NCBI GenBank assembly: GCA_023213395.1
Contig: CM041465.1
Coordinates: forward strand, 137,461,741 to 137,525,740
DNA: 64,000 nucleotides
Reading direction: 5' to 3'
From: Cycas panzhihuaensis
Taxonomy: Eukaryota > Cycadophyta
Shown in pieces: positions 45,061-56,775 of this stretch; within the stretch, counting starts at the first letter, position 1, and each line of letters starts with the position of its first letter. The notes beneath the pieces were generated by a model. It was not told where the DNA came from, did no database searches, and was given only the letters and a program-made list of their open reading frames with translations. Both the position numbers and the translations under genes were made by a program.

Positions 45061-46452
45061 GAATGTGAAATTACTATTGCCCTTTAGTATGATCTTTTAA
45101 TATTTATTTTAGTGTTTATTTATACTCTTTTTCTATGTTCTATTTTCTATTTATATATAAAGACAGACTAAGAGAACTATATTAAGTAGTATCATAGCTC
45201 AGTTATATAATAAATGGGAACTATAGAATAGTTAAAAATCAAGGAATTTTTTCCCCTCCAACATGATTAAGTACTTTCTTTACACAAGTAGAGATTGAGA
45301 AAAGATCACCTCTCAGTACTCTCTCTATAGGGATATTGAGGAATAAAATCTGCGGCATTCAAGACTCATAAAGAAAAGGAAATTATATTTCCCCTTAGTA
45401 ATGCTTAACACCTTTTCTTTGAATTTGATTTAGTTCAGTTCAATTTTATTCCAATTACAATACCTGTATTATTAGTCGAAGGGTAGATAACTCCACTTAG
45501 CAGCTATCCTTTTCCCTTTTGATCCTCATTCCTAGGTAGATAACTTTGTGTAGCAACTACTTAAAGTAGTTAGATAGAGACCCTATACTGGCGGTCTATA
45601 AAAATCATAATGATCTTTCATTTCGGCTAAGCATAATGTGAGTTTTCTGCCCTTTACCTGAAGGACTAGAGATAACGCTCCTAAACTAAGCCCTATAGAT
45701 AAAACTTAGCTATAGAATTGAGCCTCCATGTACCTTTGGGCATAGAGGAGGATCCCTTTAGGTCTTGAATCCTTCTTAATGTAGATAGCTTATTGGTCAC
45801 TAAAGTCTTGTAGTGTATTAGTTGGCGGTTAGTGCCATGAAGCTACCTGTTCTTACATTCTACATAAAAAGTTTATTAATATGCTTATAAGACCAAGTAC
45901 ACCTTTTCTAGTGGTTGGTAGGATACCTTGTTACTACTCACATCATGCTTACAATATTCTACTTCTTACTTAAGATCTAAATACAGATAATAGACCTTTA
46001 ATTGATAACTTCACATGCTAAACATAACCATGTAAGTAACAATCTATCAATAACAATTCTAGCTCACAAAGAAAAAATAACTACCAATAGTTAGATTTAT
46101 TAAAAGAAAGTAATTTCCTACTTTACTGAGAATTCTAAGTTTTAAAATACTTCCTAGATTTGAAAACAACTAACACCGTTAGATTTAGGTTTTTATTAAA
46201 AAAAAATGTATATAATATGAAAATACCTAGGGTACTATGTCATGCTGAACATTTTTCATTAGGGTAGTTTTAACTTAAAATTTTAGGGTATAATGATATA
46301 TAGGCATCTATGGGACCCATTACCCAAAAATTTCTCATGCTTGTTTTGGTATACTAGGTAAATCTATTATACTTTTAGGGTCAATAGGTTATAAACACCT
46401 TACAACTGCACCCCCCACTTATCATTCCCTCACTTAACTCTTAACCTCTTTA
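45061..46452. other. AT-rich relic DNA, no gene recognised
   Basis: Stops are dense in all frames. A short imperfect repeat (GGTAGATAACT near 45484 and 45534) is the only local structure. The start may still belong to the copia relic. Confidence 0.5.
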
Positions 46453-47744
46453 GTAGTCCACCCCATGGATGACCATGCTTCAAGAAGACGAGGGGAGAGG
46501 AGTAGAAGGAGCAGTGGGACCGTAGCTGTTGACCCACCATTAGATATACCCAAGGGATTTTTCAGAAGAGTCAGAAGGGGTCCTCTTGTGAGAAACAATA
46601 AGAAGCTCCCTCGCTTCATCGCCTACAGAGGGCAACAAAGTGGAAGATAGAGTGATATGGGGTATTGCATGATTGGTAGGAGCGATGATATGTGATCCAA
46701 GAGGAAAGTTGGTCTCCCTAATAGGAGAAAGTTCAAGTCTGGACCTAGAATGAATAGAGTGCCTCCTACTTGCATTTAGGAGGGATATGGGATGAGGAAG
46801 GTCCTCATCCTCACCATCGGATTCATCGTCACTAAGCACGGCGAGATACCCATAGCTCCCTACGCCAATAGAGACGAAGTAGATGAGATTTAAGGAAGAA
46901 GAGGAGGGACCTTCTCCCAAGCTAGATGAGCTAGGAATATCGCTAGAGCAAGCGGAACTGTGGGCAAATAGATCCTTATCGCCCTTTGCCTTATCGCAAG
47001 CTGCTTGACGAGGTTGGTGGGTTTGTTTGGTGGGAGGAGGCTCTCGAGAGATAACCTTCATTTGCCCTTCATGGACGAATTTAAGTCATCCCCAATGAGA
47101 TGAGCACACAACTCCCATTTGGTTGAGCCATGGGTGTCCCAACAAAAGGTTGTAGTTGACGTTGACGTTGAGAACTACAATGTCAGTTAGGTCTGTTTTG
47201 TCCTTGAGGGTGAGTGGAATGGACACTGATCCTAAGGGTGTCGTTTTGCTACCATTGTAACCTTGACACTGCCATGGAACTGGCTCTAGAGCTAATATGC
47301 CAAGCTCTTGCATGACGTGTAAGGGCATAACATTGATGGAAGAACCATTGTCCACAACGGTTCTTCGAAGAGTGCAGTCAGGAGTATCAATAGTTATGGT
47401 GAAGGGATAGTGCCATTGGCATTCCCTTTCATCGGTTGGAGGAAGATCCTTGGGGTCGAAGCAGTTGGCAGTTTTGTGGCTTAGAACAGTGCCTAAAGCG
47501 TGAATGGATGCGTCACCTAATCCCAAGGCTTCTAAGAGAACTTACACTGTTCAAGACAACTCCTCAAGACGCCCATTATGGACATCCCCGCGGCCATAGT
47601 GTGAAGCTCGTTGACAACAAAGAAGCACTTCCCCTTCATAGTAGGTTGGGGAAGGGCCCTTCAAAAGTCGTAATGACCAAGGCACACAGGAATAGTCTTA
47701 GGGAGCGTAGGGACTTCTAGAGGAGGGATTTTTAGAAGGGAATC
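46453..47744 (-). mobile_element. Element E: protease-linker fragment of the A/C/D family
   Basis: The minus-strand frame 47086-47526 carries protease: TVVDNGSSINVMPL with the catalytic Asp, CQGYNGSKTTPLGSVSIPL and NYNLLLGHPWLNQMG. A 173-codon linker frame (46540-47061) follows with FVSIGVGSYGYL, DDESDGEDED and Ser-rich stretches. The left end stops at the GVDY block near 46453; the right end is interrupted by element D. The rest of E may resume beyond the window. Divergence is closer to C than to A or D. Confidence 0.8.
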
Positions 47745-50251
47745 TGAAACGCTCTCCACGGGGCAATGATCCAACGCCTAGCGGGAAGGATATAAAACCG
47801 AAGGCTAAACAGGCTAAAGAACGAGGACCATACCTCGCGGGACGTCCGTGCGCCGGGCGCAGTACGGATCGCAAGGTGCTGGTTGCTTCCTGTGGCCGCA
47901 AGGCGAGACCCTCCTACCCTTGGATGGCCGAGGAAGGGGAAAAGGAAGACGCCGCTACTTCTCAAGGCAATGAGAAAGCTGAAGGGGTAACCAACCAAAG
48001 CGTGTCGCAGTAAGATATATGCAAGAGCGGCTAAGGGGATCTACCAAAGGATCTCAAATACCATAATACGTGGTATAACAAAGAAAGTGCGAATAAAGCA
48101 AATGCGAGTAAAAGCAAGTACAAAGTTATTTCTTCCCTTTTTCTTATGTTCTTTAACTACCAAAGCAAGTGTAAAGAAACGAAGAGCACGAAAAAGGAGT
48201 ATGAAAGGTGAGCGGAGAATACCGGATCCGTGGTTGGTAATGACGCAGTTTCCTTCCAGTTGCGCTTCCTCCCGTCGTCCTCCTCGTATGACGTCGGTTG
48301 CAAGCGGTGGTGGGGATCACTTACCTCCCGAAAGCAAATAAACACTAACTAAACGAAACGATAGAAAATAAAGCTCAAAGCGACATAAACAAAGGGAGAA
48401 CGTGCCAAACAAGCGTCGGCCGTGATGGGTCGACCTATCGCCCCTTCGTTCGAACGCTCCTGCAAGCAAATAAACAAAATACCTTCCTCTCGAAAGAGGC
48501 TCTGAGATACAAAAGATATATGTATATATGTTGCAAGTAAAGCAAACTAAGCTAAAAGGATATGGTTAAGTACTAACATGCAATAAAAGGAAACAACGTC
48601 ATATGACAGGCATGCCAGGGTCATACACCACAACGCACTCGAATGGGGTTGAGTATAGCCTCGGGATGGCTAACTCACCCACGAGAGGTCTCCACAGAAT
48701 GTAAGGGAAACGATGCTAGCATGCAACAAGAAGGATCATGGAGCAACGGGTAGCATATGCCAAAGTAAGCACTCAACCGATTCTCCAAAGCCTCTCTAGC
48801 CCTATTTCTTAAGCAAAAGCGGGAGATAAAGGGGAGAGGAAAAGGACGGAACCCTTGGGGAGTAGGACTAAGAATGGGGACGGAACCCCCTATCTCCCTC
48901 AAACCCTCGTGGTAACCCTTTATGCGGTTTGCCCAAGAAATGGCGAAAGAAGGATGGGAGAAGAAAGATGAGTGGAAGAAAGAATGGGAAACTAAGCCTA
49001 TCCTTGGGTAACACTCTAATAGGCCACAAATACTATGGTTCCTTGCATCAAATGGCTAAGGGGAAACCAAGAGAATACATATACAAAAGGAAGCAAAGGG
49101 TTGCAAGTAAAATAATACAAAAAAAGCAAGCAAAAATACTTAAGAAATGACACCAAATACCTCTAATGGTGAAGAAGGAGTGCATGTAGGCACTTGGCAC
49201 TTGGAGCAGCGGTCCAAGAGATGCCTACGAGGTGATGAAGCATGTCCCTTGCAAGAGAGTGAGATGGTGGAGCCTCATGCAAGAAAATGAGATGGAAATG
49301 GTTTCTTGCAATGGTTTTCTTGGTAAAAATCCTCTTGGAAGCTTTCAATGTGTGTGAAGAGGAGGAATGCTTGTATTGGAGCTCCGTAGGGGGCAAAGAA
49401 TACTGTATCTCCAAAGATAGCGACCCTTGATGCCTCTGTCCCACACCGTAGAAAGGATATCTCTTATCCTTGTTTTGTTCTTTTTCTCTTTGTGAAGAAA
49501 ATGCTCTAGGAAACTTGAAAAGTGAGGTGAATAATGAAGCAAATGAATGAAAAAAGAGTTTTTATGTCTTGAGTGAAGCAGTGAACGTTGGGGGCCCTCG
49601 GGCGCCTCCAATGTTAGAGCCACGCCAGATTCATGAAAAATCGCGGCCATCGTCGCGTGGTTTCTCTTTTTCAAATTTCAACCGCAGTCGTCTTGACAAA
49701 CTTAGCGATGCTGAAACTCCGTGGCATCTGGAAACTCCGCAGATCGCTTAGTTTATAGCGATCGACACCAAACTCAAAAACAGAAAATCAAAGTAAGAAA
49801 TCAGGTCTTTAAGGTAAAATCATAAATTAAACTCAAAATACATTAGTTAAGAGCGCTTTAGGCCATGGGCAAGTAATCAAACGGTGCGAAAAGACCTAAC
49901 TAAGGGTTAAACCAGGCTTAGAAAGGGTTTGCAACATAAGCGGCATGCGGCAACACGAATAAACAAGCTAGAAAAAGCACCCCGAAAGACCATGGAGACA
50001 TCGTGGTGGTCGTATGCCATCTGAGGTGTTGCGTTCGCTAATGAATGCCCATTGTGAGTCGTCATAGGCTAAAAGGTGCCGTTAGGCACATGCATAATGA
50101 ACAAGCAATCAAACAGGTGCATATGGGCAGGCACATGTCAATCAGACCATTCCAATTTACTCTACTAACCATAAGCAGGCAAAATGAAGGCATATACCTG
50201 CACAAACCTGTGTCGATGTGCCGTGAGTCCATTCCCAACAGCTGGGAAACA
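47745..50251 (-). repeat. Element D 3' LTR
   Basis: 2507 bp, from TGAAACGCTCTCC to AGCTGGGAAACA on the plus strand. Colinear with 61495-64000. Long runs (for example around 49150-49370 versus 62925-63150) look identical, while GC-rich patches near 47850, 48410 and 49690 differ by small indels. Confidence 0.95.
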
Positions 50252-50589
50252 TCGCCTCGGCGTGAGCCTCACTGCTCGGAAGCGTAATGTGATGGCGAAT
50301 GCTGTCAACCAAGAAACATGAGTAGCACATGCATATATATAAACATCAAAGATCAGCACGTGGTCCAAGGGCGTAGGCAAGTGTCGTGGCGGAACGCGTG
50401 GACAAGGGCGAGGAGACGAGGGACAACGTGGGGCCGCCACGTCGTCTAAACATCGAAGGAAGGCAAGCAAGAAGAGCAGGATGCCCCGCCATCAAGGCAC
50501 AATATGAAGCGGGAGGGCATCCAACAAGCAGGCAAGCACATCTAACCAACCAGGTAGGGACTTGGGCACGGCCGCTGTGCAAGCCTCGG
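50252..50589 (-). other. Element D spacer between second RNase H and 3' LTR
   Basis: Equivalent to 14454-14804 in A. The minus-strand edge before the LTR is GCCGAGGCGA, a weak polypurine tract. No recognisable frame. Confidence 0.5.
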
Positions 50590-50987
50590 TGGTCATCAAG
50601 AAGAGGGAGGCGACGCTCAAGGATGAGGCGACGAGGGTCGCCTCGGCATTGATGAGGTGCCTCGGGATATCTTGAATATCCACTAATGAGAAGCGAGCCG
50701 GGAGGGACTGGCGACGCGAGGGTTCTCAGGTGCGGGCACCGCACCTGGTAAACCTGGGTGAGATGGGACACCATAACCTGAGAATCGCAAAACAACACAA
50801 TAGACCCTTGGTGGAAACGAAGAGCATCGGTAAGGGCTTCAATAACGGTGTACTCGGCCGTTATTGGTAGCCTCGGGAAGAAAGACTCGAACGCATGTAA
50901 TCATGCCCGGAGAACTCTGAAGGATCCACGCGGCGGAGGCCGGGGTTCTTGGCGACTTCCACCATCGGTGAAAATGAGGAGAGACAT
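50590..50987 (-). pseudogene. Second (archaeal-like) RNase H of element D, frameshifted
   Basis: The start MSLLIFTDGGS matches the intact copy in A and supplies the first catalytic Asp. The sequence then shifts frame through the Gly-Pro-rich loop. It returns with AEYTVIEALTDALRFH and FCDSQVMVSHLTQVYQVRC, which carries another catalytic Asp, and reaches LILERRLPLLD. A's stop codon is replaced by a sense codon. At least three small indels in GC-rich stretches separate it from an open frame. Confidence 0.75.
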
Positions 50988-51499
50988 GGTCGAATGCCAA
51001 ACTCGGGCGATAAATAGCAATGCAAGCAACACAAAAACTCGGATAGCAAACACGAAGCGGGCCGCGAAGGGTAGGAGGACCTGGCAATGAGGCTACCCGA
51101 GAGCGAGCCATCAGGGCACTGACTGAAAATAGGCGAAAAAAGGCGCCCTGGAGTCCCCAAAAGTTGCTTCGGAAAGCAAAACATGCCCCCAGACGGGGGA
51201 GCATTTCCTTTGGGAGCCCAGGCGAAAAGGATCTGAAAATGAGCTCAGAGCGGCGAAACGAGCCAAACGAGTATAAACTCGGGCATGCCCGGGAGCAGCG
51301 CGCAAAACGGCGCAAAAAGAGCCCCCCAAAAATGCGACCATAAAGCGCCATAAATGCTTTCGTAAGAGGAAGCAAGAAGGGCGCCCATGGAGCGCAATGG
51401 GCGGCCGGGTCAGAAGGCAAAGGCGATCAGCGCGACGAGACGGTCCCAACGACTGTCACGAAGCCAAGAACGGGAGAAAAGCCCGTCGGGGCCCCCGCC
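50988..51499. promoter_or_regulatory. Region between divergent RNase H and antisense gene (element D)
   Basis: Equivalent of 15219-15738 in A and of nearly equal length (512 versus 520 bp). The long minus-strand frames that cross it are not conserved as proteins between A and D, which favours a non-coding role. Confidence 0.45.
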
Positions 51500-51508
51500 T
51501 ATATAAGG
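51500..51508 (+). promoter_or_regulatory. TATA box of antisense gene, element D
   Basis: TATATAAGG in a CCCGCC context, 162 bp before the ATG at 51662. It matches the position of TATAAAAGG in A. Confidence 0.65.
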
Positions 51509-51661
51509 AAAACCAATGAAAACCGGATTCATTTTCACCGGCTCTTGTACGAAACCAGAGCCTTTCCCTTACGACGCCCCGGCCCCGACTCGTGAGGCAC
51601 AGAGGACGATCCGACCGTTGGATCGGAGCGAGGAGACAGTCATCACGATCAGGGAGACGAG

Positions 51662-53943
51662 ATGGCGACGGTTAGGCCGGACCCAGTGAGTGGATCTAAC
51701 GAAACCCCCGTCATTTCGTAATTTAAAATTTATTGCTTTTTAATTAATTTTAATGTTTTTCATGCCCTTATGGGCGATTAGAGGCCTCCGGTCCGAATCG
51801 GACCCAGAGAGGACACAGGCATTAAGGCCGGGTCCCGGTGGGCCTCACATGGGGTCCACCGCAAAAAAAATTTGATTTTTGGGGGCAAAATCCCCCTTTT
51901 TAGGAGGTTCTTGGCGATGATTGGCAAGATCGCTGCGATCTTGCCGTGATATCGCAGAATCGCCATGGGGCTTCTAAACTTAGCGGTACCGCTAAGTTTG
52001 GAGCGGTACGCAGGCAGAAAGTCAGAAAAACAAGAACGGGAGCTCAAATAGCTCCCAAAAATCAGAGAAGACAAGCGATGGGCGTTAGGAGTCGGTGATC
52101 GCTGGGAGACCGATTTTGGCGATTCACGGTAGTTGCAGGTAGTTATCGCGGTGGACAACCGCGAGAACATCGGCGTACCCATTCTGAGTAGCTTAGAGCT
52201 GTCGACGGAGGAGGACAAGGCGGTTGTGAAGAGATGCGGCCTATACAAGGCCTTGAAGACCCCTCAGTACGCGTCCGATCAGAGACTCGTGGACATCAGG
52301 TCGACTGGGACGGGAGGAGGCATGTGTTTCACCCGCCTCGAGATAGGGACGCCACCATTACTCCGGGATGTCGCGGATCCTAGGGGTGCCCGGCAGGGGA
52401 GACCGTGAGATTGAGGGCGCTAGCACAGTGAGGCGGCAAAGACACAGGCGGCCCGGTTCCTCACGGGGGAGACAGATGGCAGCGGAGAGGGGCTCCTCTC
52501 CAGTACTCATGTTTGGGATTCCTCGGGCAGGAAGCTCATTTTATTATGTATGCATTCCGGATCTCCGGGAAATGTAACTCTGAGGAGATCGGGAGGCCGG
52601 GTGGGCAAAGACGCCGGTCAGGCCGGTGAGAGGATGGATTGGGCTACTCTAGTTGTGGCGAACCTCGTCGCCCAACTAGATGCTATCAGAGGCTCAGGGA
52701 GAGGTGGCCTGTCATACAAAGACATTGCTCCAATCTTGGTTCTTTGACCATTTCGCGATGGCGCGGTAGTAGTTCCCCATAGCGAGGTGGGCCCCGACGG
52801 TCCACAGGTGGCAGACGAGGTTCAGAGGGACAGAGGACCAGCCTCATGTCCGCCGCTCGGTCGACGCGACATCGCTCGACCTCCTCACCCTGACAGACTA
52901 CGTAGAGGATCCATACAGGGCGGTGAGGTGGGCGAGCGACGACCCAGCAGAGGGGGGAGCACCCATCGATGACAGCGATGATGATGGCGACGATGGGGGC
53001 GATGACAGTGACGACGGGGGAGATGGGGCTGGCCCATCACAGCCTGCAGGAGAGGCAGGCCCATCACAGCCACCAGGGACTGCAGCGGGATCACCCGGCC
53101 GCCACGTGAGGCGAGCCGTCGGGGCATGAGGCGAGCAGGGCAGCAGGGGCCAGGGGGACCAGGCTCCGGATTGTGAGGAGATCCGGAGGAGCGAGAGTCG
53201 AGCCCGTCCCTACCGAGGATGAGGCAGAGGTAGAGGCAGAGGACGTGCCTGAGGATGAGGCACCGTGGTGGGCGCGGAAACGAGAGAGGAGATGTCGCCC
53301 GGCGGAGGCGGCGGCCGCAGCAGTGAGACCTAACTGCTCCTTAGTCGTTTGACATCTAGATAGAGTTTTGATTTGATTTGATTCGAGGATACACACTGAC
53401 ACATGGCATGTTGCATTGGCAGGTGTAGCGGTGATCGAGACGGGTCGAGTGCGGTGAGGAGTTGTTCCCTCAGTTCTGTGAGGGGCAACCGCCCATCCAG
53501 TGAGGATGCGCCCGGTCGGTGGGAGCTTATATGCGGCTCGCCCGTGGTGCGAGTACGAGACATCCGGTTCAGAGGCCCAAGTCCGGACAACAGTGCAGCG
53601 AGGCTCGACGCGACTGTGGCGGCGGTGACGAGCTACGAGGACAGGTCCAGGCCGCAGGGAGCCAGAGCGGAGCCGGAGGGGATAGAGATACCGGCACTCG
53701 CCTCGCGATCCCAGAGGAACGCCTTAAGGCGCCGGAGGACAGGCGAGAGTAGTCGAGGAGGGACTACAGGCGAGAGGACCGCATCAGGTCCCAGACGACC
53801 CGGTGGTGGCCCGGATGGTCTCGAGGTCGAGCAGAGCCGGACACACACCCAGCAATGGGCCACGACCCCGAGGCAGCCACGGGGCAGGCGAGCGGGCGGC
53901 TCGCGGAGGCCGGGAGGAGCCTCGCAGGACATGGTCCCTGTGA
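51662..53943 (+). pseudogene. Antisense PMD-like gene, copy in element D
   Basis: Exon 1 (51662-51685) encodes MATVRPDP in phase 0. Intron 1 (51686-52138, 453 bp) has GTGAGT and TTGCAG borders. Exon 2 continues in frame with VVIAVDNRENIGVPILSSLE, TEEDKAVVKRCGLYKALKTP, then degraded domain blocks. An Asp-rich stretch (SDDDGDDGGDDSDDGGDG) follows. The intron 2 donor near 53323 lacks one G compared with A and C; the acceptor is TTGGCAG at 53422. Exon 3 runs to a stop near 53943. Frameshifts occur in the SHWD region and later. The three copies together imply a protein of roughly 560 residues. Function is unknown. Confidence 0.6.
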
Positions 53944-54600
53944 GAGGGATCACGTAGGCCGGAGATGGGACCCGGGATCGGGCGGCAGTAGCTAGGAGAT
54001 CCATATGTATGTGATTTTGACGGGAAAGCACGGGCCTCCAGGGGGTCATATGTAGGCTCACATGATTGTACTCCCCCTGCAAGGATCCCGGCTTCCCACA
54101 CACACGATGTACCATGGCATTTTGATATATATACACATACGGGGTAATTGGAACCCCATTTTTGACATGAAATTGTGCACTATGTATGATTTATTTTTGT
54201 TAATGGATATTTTGTATGCTGTCAAGGTTTACATGTTGTAGATATTTGTTCGTTGTGGAAATGTAGATGTGTAGATATGTAGATTTTTGTTGTAAAGAGT
54301 TTATTGCAAATATGCAGGTGTTTCCTTCCATGTATGGCCAAATGTCTAACAGGGGCACACACATCTACCGTAAGTAGAGGCGATCGAGAGGTGTGAGGTT
54401 AGAGGATAGGGCAACATACACGTCCACGAGGGAGCATAGCGGAATGTGCGAAGGAAACAACGAGCACGGAAAGGGGAGTAACGATACTCCATAGCGTCGT
54501 CCTAGTTTGGGGAATGCCCAAAATAGGAAGACAAAGGTTCCCAAGAGCGATGGAACGCGGGTTCCGCAGGAGGAACCGGAAGCGAAACTGAAGAGAAAAT
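53944..54600. other. 3' flank of antisense gene (element D)
   Basis: It contains the conserved TATATATAC run and GGGGTaattggaACCCC inverted repeat (54141-54157), then T-rich sequence with GTAGAT-type short repeats (54240-54300). No gene is recognised. Confidence 0.55.
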
Positions 54601-54772
54601 CCACCTTAGATTGCCATTCAATCCGCAGTAGGGAGGAATGGGGACAATCTAAGATGGTAGTTTAGGCTCGTTTCGGAGCAAGGGATCCATCTTAAATTGC
54701 CATTCAACCCGTGGTTGGGAGGAATGGAAACAATTTAGAATGGTAGTTTAAGCTCGTTTCGGAGCAAAGGAC
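54601..54772. repeat. 86-bp tandem duplication of a hairpin-forming block (element D)
   Basis: Two units start at 54601 (CCACCTTAGATTGCCATTCA) and 54687 (CCATCTTAAATTGCCATTCA). Each carries an inverted repeat: its left arm pairs with (A)CAAT(C/T)TA(A/G)(A/G)ATGG about 45 bp later. A and C carry one copy. It lies just past the integrase stop, between the convergent genes. Confidence 0.8.
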
Positions 54773-54777
54773 GGAAA

Positions 54778-55830
54778 TCACGCGTAGAACTTCTTGAGGA
54801 ATTTCCCGTTGACCGCCTTTTCAAATTCCAAGCCATCCAAGGTGGCGATCCTGTATCTTGTGGATTGTCGAGGCCGCCGAGGACGATTTAAGGGACCCAC
54901 CCACTTGGGCCCGAATTTGGCCAAGCGATCGTAGAGATATTCCAGCTTGAGGACATGGTCCCCGGGACACAGAGGACGAACGCGAAGGCGTTTGTCGTGC
55001 GTCTTCTGCAAACGGGCCTTCGAAGCGAGGTTCGCTTGGTAGGCCGCCAAACGCTTCTCATCCAGGGCTTCGAGGTCGAGGAGGGGAGCCCGAATAGACT
55101 CCTCATCGATGAGGCCTCAAGGAAACCCGAAGAGAAGGGATCTCCACTTCCAATGGGAGTATCGCCTCGGTTCCATACACTAACGAGAATGGGGTCATCC
55201 CGGTAGCTGTCCGGATAAGTGCGATAAGCCCATAGGCGGAAGGGCTGGATATGCCGATCCCGCTGGGACCGGGCAACAGCGGTCTTCTGTAGGATGCCCA
55301 TGAGCGTTTGGTTGAAAGATTCGATCTGCCGTTGGCTTGGGGGTAATAAGAGGATGATGTCTTATGCGAGATCTTGAACTTCTCGCATAATTCATCCATC
55401 TCCTTATTGCAAAAGGGAGTCCCATTATCTGTGATTAGGACGTCCGGGATCCCAAAGCGACAGATAATGTGCTGGTAGACGAAGGTGGCTATCGTCTTAC
55501 CAGGGGTAGTGGACAGGGGGATTGCCTCTGCCCATTTAGTAAAGTACTCGGTAGCGGTTAGAATAAATTTATGCTGTCCAGAAGAGGGCGGTGTTATAGC
55601 CCCAATGAGGTCGAGACCCCATTGGGAAAAGACCACGGAGACACGATAGGATGCAACGCCTGACGGCACGTGGGAGACGTTGGCGTGCTCCTGACAACGC
55701 CGGCATCTAAGGGCACAGGCATGGGCGTCCTTAAACAGGGACGGCCAGTAGTAGCCCATGCGAAGGATCCTTTAGGCCATGATGACCCCAAAGTGGCCCC
55801 ACAAATCTGCGTGGTGGCATTCGCGAGTCT
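54778..55830 (-). pseudogene. Element D integrase, frameshifted
   Basis: The 218-codon frame 55103-55759 covers the zinc-binding Cys pair (CRRCQEHANVSH) and the DDE core. First Asp is in WGLDLIGAI; ATEYFTKWAEAIPL follows; second Asp is in VLITDNGTPFCNKEMDEL. The catalytic Glu appears only after a 1-bp shift, in IESFNQTLMGI (near 55300). MTPFSLVYG and the tail (NLASKARLQKTHDKRL, PLCPGDHVLKLEYLYDRLAK) end at 54778. Apart from a few shifts it is almost complete. No chromodomain. Confidence 0.85.
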
Positions 55831-55839
55831 GATGCCGCC

Positions 55840-56775
55840 GTCGGGGCGACGCAATGGGCAAGGATCCCGTCGAAAGATCTCTTGTACAACACCCCGTCTA
55901 TGAGGAGGTGTTGCCTAGAAGTCGCGCGGACACGCGACCTAACCTTGTTGCTAGCTTCGGGGCGATATTCCTGCTGAGTCAAATATCGCACGATGTCACC
56001 GTACCACTCGCTATCGGCGAGCGGGTGAGGAAGGGCCTCCCGGACGGTCATAATGGACTCGTCGGGGAAGGAATCGTCAACAGGGATGCCGCCCGCGTTG
56101 GGAATGGCGGAGTCGGCTAATTGCTCGGCAACAACCCTTCCCTTCACTGACTTCCTGTTAACAATCTGCAAGTCGAATTCTTGAAGCAGGACAGCCCAAC
56201 GTCCCGTCCTACCCGTCAACCGTAGGGTGAGCAAATAACGCAAGGGATCGGACTGGACGATCACCTTGGTGGTATTACCGGCGGTAATGCGAAACTTCGT
56301 TGCATGGACCAAGGAGACATTCCTTTTCTACGGGAGGATAGTTTGACTCGCAAGCAACGAGGGTGCGGTGATGAAATAAATGGCCCTTCGGTTCCGAATC
56401 ATCTTCCCCGCGCGAGCATTGCGAGGACTCATCGGTTCTTGGATGTATAGAGGATGAAGGGCCTATCGGGCGAGGCGCCAACGTAGGGGCTAAAACGAGT
56501 GCTTCCTTGAGCCCTCTGAAAGCCTTTTGGGCCTTATCGACCATACAAAGGGCTCCTTTCTTTAATAGGTTTGTAAGAGGCTTGGCGTTTATGGCGAAGT
56601 CCGCCAAAAACGCCAAGAAACCAAGCCTACCTAGGAGCGACTTGATTTGTCGTTGGGTCCTGGGAGGCGACATGTCAAGGATCGCCTTGACCTTATCCGT
56701 CGATCTGGATTCCTTCTTTGAGATACAAGGAAACCGAGGAGCTTGCACGAAATGGCGGCAAACACGCACTTAAGC
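55840..56775 (-). pseudogene. Element D RT connection, pol RNase H and integrase linker
   Basis: Landmarks are AILDMSPPRTQRQIKSLLGR (thumb/connection), ADFAINAKPLTNLLKKGA, KAQKAFRGLKEALVLAP, YPPVEKECL and NTTKVIVQSDPLRYLL. GRWAVLLQEFDLQIVNRKSV ends the RNase H domain. The linker DSEWYGDIVRYLTQQEYRPE then leads into the integrase zinc-binding region (LLIDGVLYKRSFDG). Frameshifts lie around the RNase H active-site Asp region near 56440. Confidence 0.75.
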
